Positions 60,122 through 64,000 of a stretch of DNA of 64,000 bases are shown piece after piece. Below the pieces are notes generated by a model that searched no databases, was not told the DNA's origin, and saw nothing but the letters and a program-made list of their open reading frames with translations. The position numbers and the translations under genes are program-made. The stretch comes from Sphingomonas sp. DG1-23 (GTDB lineage: Bacteria > Pseudomonadota > Alphaproteobacteria > Sphingomonadales > Sphingomonadaceae): NCBI RefSeq assembly GCF_030730875.1, contig NZ_JAVAMA010000001.1:248001-312000 (forward strand), in the 5' to 3' direction. The first letter of the stretch is position 1. The number at the start of each line of letters is the position of its first letter.

Positions 60122-63100
60122 ATGAGACGTGCGCGCTTTCGTAGTGCCCTGGTCGCGGGGACGGCGCTCTGGCTGCTGGGCTCGATGGCTCCCGCGGCGG
60201 CGCAGGATGCCGGTGGTCAAGCCGAAACGCAGGAGCCGGACGATTCGGGCGACATCGTCGTAACCGGGGTTCGCAAGGCGCTCGAGAATGCGGCCCGGAT
60301 CAAGCGCGATTCCGATACCGTGGTCGATTCGATCACCGCCACCGACATCGGCGCCTTCCCCGACAAATCGGTCGCCGAGGCGCTCCAGCGCGTACCCGGT
60401 GTCACGGTCATCCGCTCGGCCGCCAAGGACGACGTGATGCATTATTCCGCCGAGCCGTCGGGCGTGGTGATCCGCGGCCTCCAGCAGGTGCGCTCGGAAT
60501 TCAACGGCCGCGACACTTTCTCGGCGACCTCGGGCTATGGACTCAGCTGGAGCGACGTCTCGCCCGAGCTGATGGCCGGGGTCGACACCTACAAGAACCA
60601 GACCGCCGAAATGATCGAGGGCGGCATCGCCGGCACGGTCAATCTGCGCACCCGCAAGCCGTTCGACCAGCCCGGCCAGGTCTTCACCGTCAGCCTGACC
60701 CAGAATTACGGCGACATCAGCCAGCGCGCGACGCCCGACGCCTCCGCGCTCTATTCGAACCGCTGGAGCACCGGCGCGGGCGAGTTCGGGCTGCTCGCCA
60801 ACCTCGCTTACTCGCACGTCGTCACCAATTCGCGCGGTGTCACCTTGCCGCGGATGATGCCCTTCGCGCCGGGCGTCTACGGCCCGGAGACCACCTACAT
60901 CCCTTCGGGCATCGGCTTCTCGGAGACCGAATATGACCGCAAGCGCTTCGGCATTTCGGCGGCGGCGCAATGGAAGAGCAATGACGGCCGGCTCGAGGCG
61001 ACGGTGCAATATAACCGCTCGCGCTACGAGAATACGTGGATCGAGCATCAGGCGCTGAGCTATTGGGCGTGGGTCGATCCCGCGGTGACCAACCATTCGA
61101 CGGTGTGGACCGACGGCAGCCTGCTCGCGCCGCCCGACGCGCCGGGCCTCGGCTTCAACGAGGCCGGCGGCGGCACCCCTTTCACCTTCCGCGAGGACGG
61201 ACTGTTCCAGACCGGGGTGATCACCGGATCGCGCGGCGGCTGGGGCTTCGGCGCGATCGACTGGGCCGCCAGCCCGCCGCAATATGTCCCGGGCTCGACC
61301 GATCAATATGGCGTGCTGCCCAACGGCCTGCCGCTCTATCAGCCGTGCCTCAATTCGGACGTCAGCCACGCCAATGTGCCGTGCCGCGCCGGCGCCCCGC
61401 TCGATGTCGCCACCCGTTATTCGAACGAAGACCGGCTGGTCGAGGATGCGTCGTTCAACCTGACATGGCAGGCGACCGACCGGCTCCGCTTCAATCTCGA
61501 CTATCAGCACGTCCGCGCGACCAATTACAATTACGACATCACCTTCAATTTCCGCACGTTCGCCAACATGGACCTCGATCTGCGCGGCGAGCTGCCGAAG
61601 CTCACCTTGCGCGCGCCTTCGGGCTACAACCAGATCGGCGATCAGCCTTTTGCCGATCCGCGCAACTACACCCCGGCCTCGGCGATGGACCACATCACCG
61701 ACAGCACCGGGAAGATGGACGCCTTCCGCATCGACGGCGCCTATGAATTCAACTCGCCTTGGCTCGCGGAAGTCCGTTTCGGCGGGCGCTATGCCGATCG
61801 CCGGCAGCAGCATAACTGGTCGCTCTACAATTGGGCGAGCATCACTTCGGACTGGCAGACCAACCCGCGCGATTCGGTGTTCCTGACCAGCCCGCGCACG
61901 TTCAATTCCGACGGCAGCGTCAATTTCGAAGGCTATGCCCCTGGCTATTGGGAGACCCGCACCTACGCGCAAAACATGTTCGGCGGCGGCCTGTTCAACG
62001 GCTCGCCTCTGGTATTCATGCGCTCCGACATCCTCGCCAACCAGGCCGAGACGTATCGCCGCTTCAGCATCGGCGGGCAGACCGACGAGGGCGGCACCGC
62101 CTCGTCCTTGTGGAACCCGATCTGCGATCGTCCCGACGAGATCGCCAATAGCTGCTTCACCCCCGGCGAGATCCTCGACGTCAGCGAGCGTACCAAATCG
62201 GCTTATGCGATGGTCAAGTTCGGCGGCGACGACGCGCGCATCGGCGGTCTGAACGTCAGCGGCAATCTCGGCGTGCGCTGGGTCAATCTGCGCGTCGAGA
62301 GCGAGGGCGCGCTCAATTACGCCGTGCCGTTCACTTCGGGCGATCTCAATTGCCAGCCGCTGCCTCCCGAAGTGATCGCCGGCCTGGAGCCGGGCCAATA
62401 TGCGATCTCGCCGGCCTGCCTCGCGGTCAATTCGCTCGAGGATCAGGCCTTTTCGAGCGGCGGCAGCACGCCGTCGACGGTGCGTAACCAGACCAATTAC
62501 TGGCTGCCCAGCCTCAACATCCGTTTCGGGCTCGGCGATGACTGGTTCGTCCGTTTCGCCGGATCGCGCGCGATTTCCAAGCCCGATATCGGCCTGCTCA
62601 AGAACTTCATGGCGGTGCAGCGCTCATTCGTGCCGCAATCGGACATCCGCGCCGGCAATCCCGCGATCGTGCTCGACGCCGCCGGCAATCCGGTGAGCCT
62701 GCGCTACGGCTATACCGCGCAGATGGGCAATCCGCGGCTAAAGCCGATCCAGGCCGATCAGTTCGACATCTCGATCGAAAAGTATAGCGGCAGCCTGGGT
62801 TCGTTCAGCGTCGCGGCCTTCTACAAAAAGTTTCGCGACTATATCCAGAACGGCACCTTTTCGGTCCCGATCACCAATAATGGCGTGACCCGCGACGTCG
62901 TGGTCCGCGGACCGGTCAACGGCGACGGTGCCTCGATCTACGGCTTCGAGATCGCCTTCCAGCGCTATTTCGATTTCCTGCCGGCGCCCTTCGACGGGTT
63001 CGGCGTGCAGGCCAATTACACCCGGATCAAGAACGAAGGGGTCAAGAACGCCAATCTGGTCGTCGATACCACCGGCGGCAGTTCGATCGCGCGCTCGGCG

Positions 63101-63487
63101 CTCGAGGGAATGATCCAGGTCGACCGGCTGGAGAATCTCTCCGATCACGCCTTCAACGCGATCCTGATGTACGAGAAGCCGGGCTTCGGCGCGCGTCTCG
63201 CCTATAATTGGCGATCCAAATATGTGAACTCGGTCAATGACTGCTGCCTCGGCTTCCCGGTGTGGAACGAGCCCGAAGGCTATCTCGACGGCTCGATCCG
63301 CATCGCAGTGACGCCGCAGCTCGAATTCAGCTTCCAGGGCTCGAACCTGCTCAACACCCGCATCAAGATGCGCGCGCAGGTGAGCGGTCCGACCGAGGAC
63401 GATCCGGACCGCGAAGTGAAGTTCCTGCCGGGCGGCTCGTTCGAATATGATCGCCGCTTCCAATTCGGTATCCGCGCCAAATTCTGA
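60122..63487 (+). CDS. TonB-dependent receptor, long type
   Basis: A 1121-residue outer-membrane receptor. Signal peptide ALWLLGSMAPAAAQ. TonB box region SGDIVVTGVRKALENAARIK, plug with ATDIGAFPDKSVAEALQRVP and GVTVIRSAAKDD, and the 'EMIEGGIAGTVNLRTRKPF' segment typical of sphingomonad sugar receptors. The barrel ends FEYDRRFQFGIRAKF. GGGGGGAAATAG stands before the ATG. It is followed 63 bp later by a tryptophan-halogenase-like gene, a frequent pairing in polysaccharide-utilisation loci of this group. Both receptors probably serve different oligosaccharides from one glycan. Confidence 0.93.
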   Translation: MRRARFRSALVAGTALWLLGSMAPAAAQDAGGQAETQEPDDSGDIVVTGVRKALENAARIKRDSDTVVDSITATDIGAFPDKSVAEALQRVPGVTVIRSAAKDDVMHYSAEPSGVVIRGLQQVRSEFNGRDTFSATSGYGLSWSDVSPELMAGVDTYKNQTAEMIEGGIAGTVNLRTRKPFDQPGQVFTVSLTQNYGDISQRATPDASALYSNRWSTGAGEFGLLANLAYSHVVTNSRGVTLPRMMPFAPGVYGPETTYIPSGIGFSETEYDRKRFGISAAAQWKSNDGRLEATVQYNRSRYENTWIEHQALSYWAWVDPAVTNHSTVWTDGSLLAPPDAPGLGFNEAGGGTPFTFREDGLFQTGVITGSRGGWGFGAIDWAASPPQYVPGSTDQYGVLPNGLPLYQPCLNSDVSHANVPCRAGAPLDVATRYSNEDRLVEDASFNLTWQATDRLRFNLDYQHVRATNYNYDITFNFRTFANMDLDLRGELPKLTLRAPSGYNQIGDQPFADPRNYTPASAMDHITDSTGKMDAFRIDGAYEFNSPWLAEVRFGGRYADRRQQHNWSLYNWASITSDWQTNPRDSVFLTSPRTFNSDGSVNFEGYAPGYWETRTYAQNMFGGGLFNGSPLVFMRSDILANQAETYRRFSIGGQTDEGGTASSLWNPICDRPDEIANSCFTPGEILDVSERTKSAYAMVKFGGDDARIGGLNVSGNLGVRWVNLRVESEGALNYAVPFTSGDLNCQPLPPEVIAGLEPGQYAISPACLAVNSLEDQAFSSGGSTPSTVRNQTNYWLPSLNIRFGLGDDWFVRFAGSRAISKPDIGLLKNFMAVQRSFVPQSDIRAGNPAIVLDAAGNPVSLRYGYTAQMGNPRLKPIQADQFDISIEKYSGSLGSFSVAAFYKKFRDYIQNGTFSVPITNNGVTRDVVVRGPVNGDGASIYGFEIAFQRYFDFLPAPFDGFGVQANYTRIKNEGVKNANLVVDTTGGSSIARSALEGMIQVDRLENLSDHAFNAILMYEKPGFGARLAYNWRSKYVNSVNDCCLGFPVWNEPEGYLDGSIRIAVTPQLEFSFQGSNLLNTRIKMRAQVSGPTEDDPDREVKFLPGGSFEYDRRFQFGIRAKF

Positions 63488-63497
63488 CGGGGAGCAC

Positions 63498-63525
63498 GGG
63501 CCGGTGCGGATGGGCGCACCGGCCC
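63498..63525 (+). terminator. Strong hairpin between TonB receptor and halogenase-like gene
   Basis: An 11-bp perfect stem (GGGCCGGTGCG with CGCACCGGCCC, loop GATGGG) follows the receptor stop by 10 bp. It lacks a T tract, so it may attenuate transcription or protect the receptor mRNA rather than end it. Confidence 0.5.
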
Positions 63526-63550
63526 AAGGTCGGCGGAGAGGGAGGATACG

Positions 63551-64000
63551 ATGCAGCGCATCGTGATATTGGGCGGCGGCACGGCGGGGTGGATGGCGGC
63601 CGCCTGCCTCGCGCGGACGCTGGGCACCGAACGGCGCACGATCACGCTGATCGAATCCGAAGAAATCGGCACCGTCGGCGTCGGCGAGGCTACGATCCCG
63701 CTGATCGAGACCTTCCACCAGATCCTCGGAATCAATTCGATCGACGTGCTGCGCGGCAGCGAAGCGACCTTCAAGCTCGGCATCGAATTCGTCGATTGGC
63801 ACAAGCGCGGCGCGCGCTATCTCCATCCGTTCGGGCCGATCGGCACGGACCTCAACGGCACCGGCTTTCTCCAGCATTGGCTGCGCCACCGCGCCGAGGG
63901 CGGCACCAGCGACCTGCTCGCGTACAATCTCGAGACCCAGGCGGCGATGGCGGGGCGCTTCGGCATGGCTCAGCTCCGCGACCCGGACGCGCGACAGCTC
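63551..64000 (+). CDS. Tryptophan-halogenase-like flavoprotein (3' end outside window)
   Basis: The first 150 residues of a flavin-dependent halogenase-family protein. FAD-binding IVILGGGTAGWMAAACLA is at the start; VGVGEATIPLIETFHQILG is the halogenase-family second motif. GATTTCKxxx and the WxWxIP motif would lie beyond the window, so halogenase activity cannot be checked. GGAGG precedes the ATG at 63551. Genes of this type often follow TonB receptors in sphingomonad polysaccharide loci, where they are thought to have another role than tryptophan halogenation; that role is not established. Confidence 0.85.
   Translation, partial: MQRIVILGGGTAGWMAAACLARTLGTERRTITLIESEEIGTVGVGEATIPLIETFHQILGINSIDVLRGSEATFKLGIEFVDWHKRGARYLHPFGPIGTDLNGTGFLQHWLRHRAEGGTSDLLAYNLETQAAMAGRFGMAQLRDPDARQL

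Overview
The window looks like chromosome from a GC-rich alphaproteobacterium of the Sphingomonas group. The evidence is uniform GC-rich codon use, large TonB-dependent receptors next to a tryptophan-halogenase-like gene, many secreted plant-polysaccharide enzymes, an hrcA-grpE pair facing rph-rdgB, a RlmB-type methyltransferase, and families of inverted-repeat elements between genes. No species is assigned.

Layout. 1-6.6 kb: the end of a secreted GH43 gene, a divergent LD-carboxypeptidase / Mur-ligase pair (murein recycling), a methyltransferase, a membrane-protein/XRE pair, a DUF2171 protein and tRNA-Ala(CGC). 6.6-24.9 kb: a probable decayed genomic island. It is bounded by the tRNA-Ala 3' end and a 21/23 copy of that sequence at 24886-24908. 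It holds an IS110 remnant, a DUF4132 gene with a small partner, an XRE regulator divergent from a 1954-residue autotransporter, an Rhs/YD-repeat protein with a metallopeptidase-like tip and an overlapping lipoprotein gene, a frameshifted integrase remnant, and a small membrane ORF with a strong terminator. 25-31.5 kb: a second XRE/membrane pair, a frameshifted GH43 gene, a VOC protein and glnD. 31.5-36.8 kb: ferredoxin reductase, grpE, hrcA, rph and rdgB. 37-40.4 kb: a predicted exo-rhamnogalacturonan lyase and a DUF6250 lipoprotein. 40.5-47.1 kb: housekeeping and regulatory genes, tRNA-Tyr, an M28 peptidase, rlmB, a ferredoxin, an AlkA-like glycosylase and a Crp/Fnr regulator. 47.1-64 kb: a carbohydrate locus.

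The carbohydrate locus is the most coherent functional unit. A secreted GH36-type alpha-galactosidase, an EamA permease, a KbaZ/GatZ-family protein, an AgaS-like SIS isomerase and a BadF-type sugar kinase lie on the minus strand with overlapping or closely spaced ends. A DeoR-family regulator, two TonB receptors, a secreted amidohydrolase and a halogenase-like gene sit beside them. TTTCG-box clusters resembling those known for AgaR repressors occur in four control regions, which suggests one regulon for uptake and breakdown of a galactosamine- or galactose-containing glycan.

The island carries the conflict and surface genes. The Rhs protein has a Sec signal, a YD/Rhs core and a C-terminal HELVAH module; the overlapping downstream gene encodes a small lipoprotein that would sit in the same compartment as the toxin and is a natural immunity candidate. 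No CRISPR array, rRNA or intact transposon was found.
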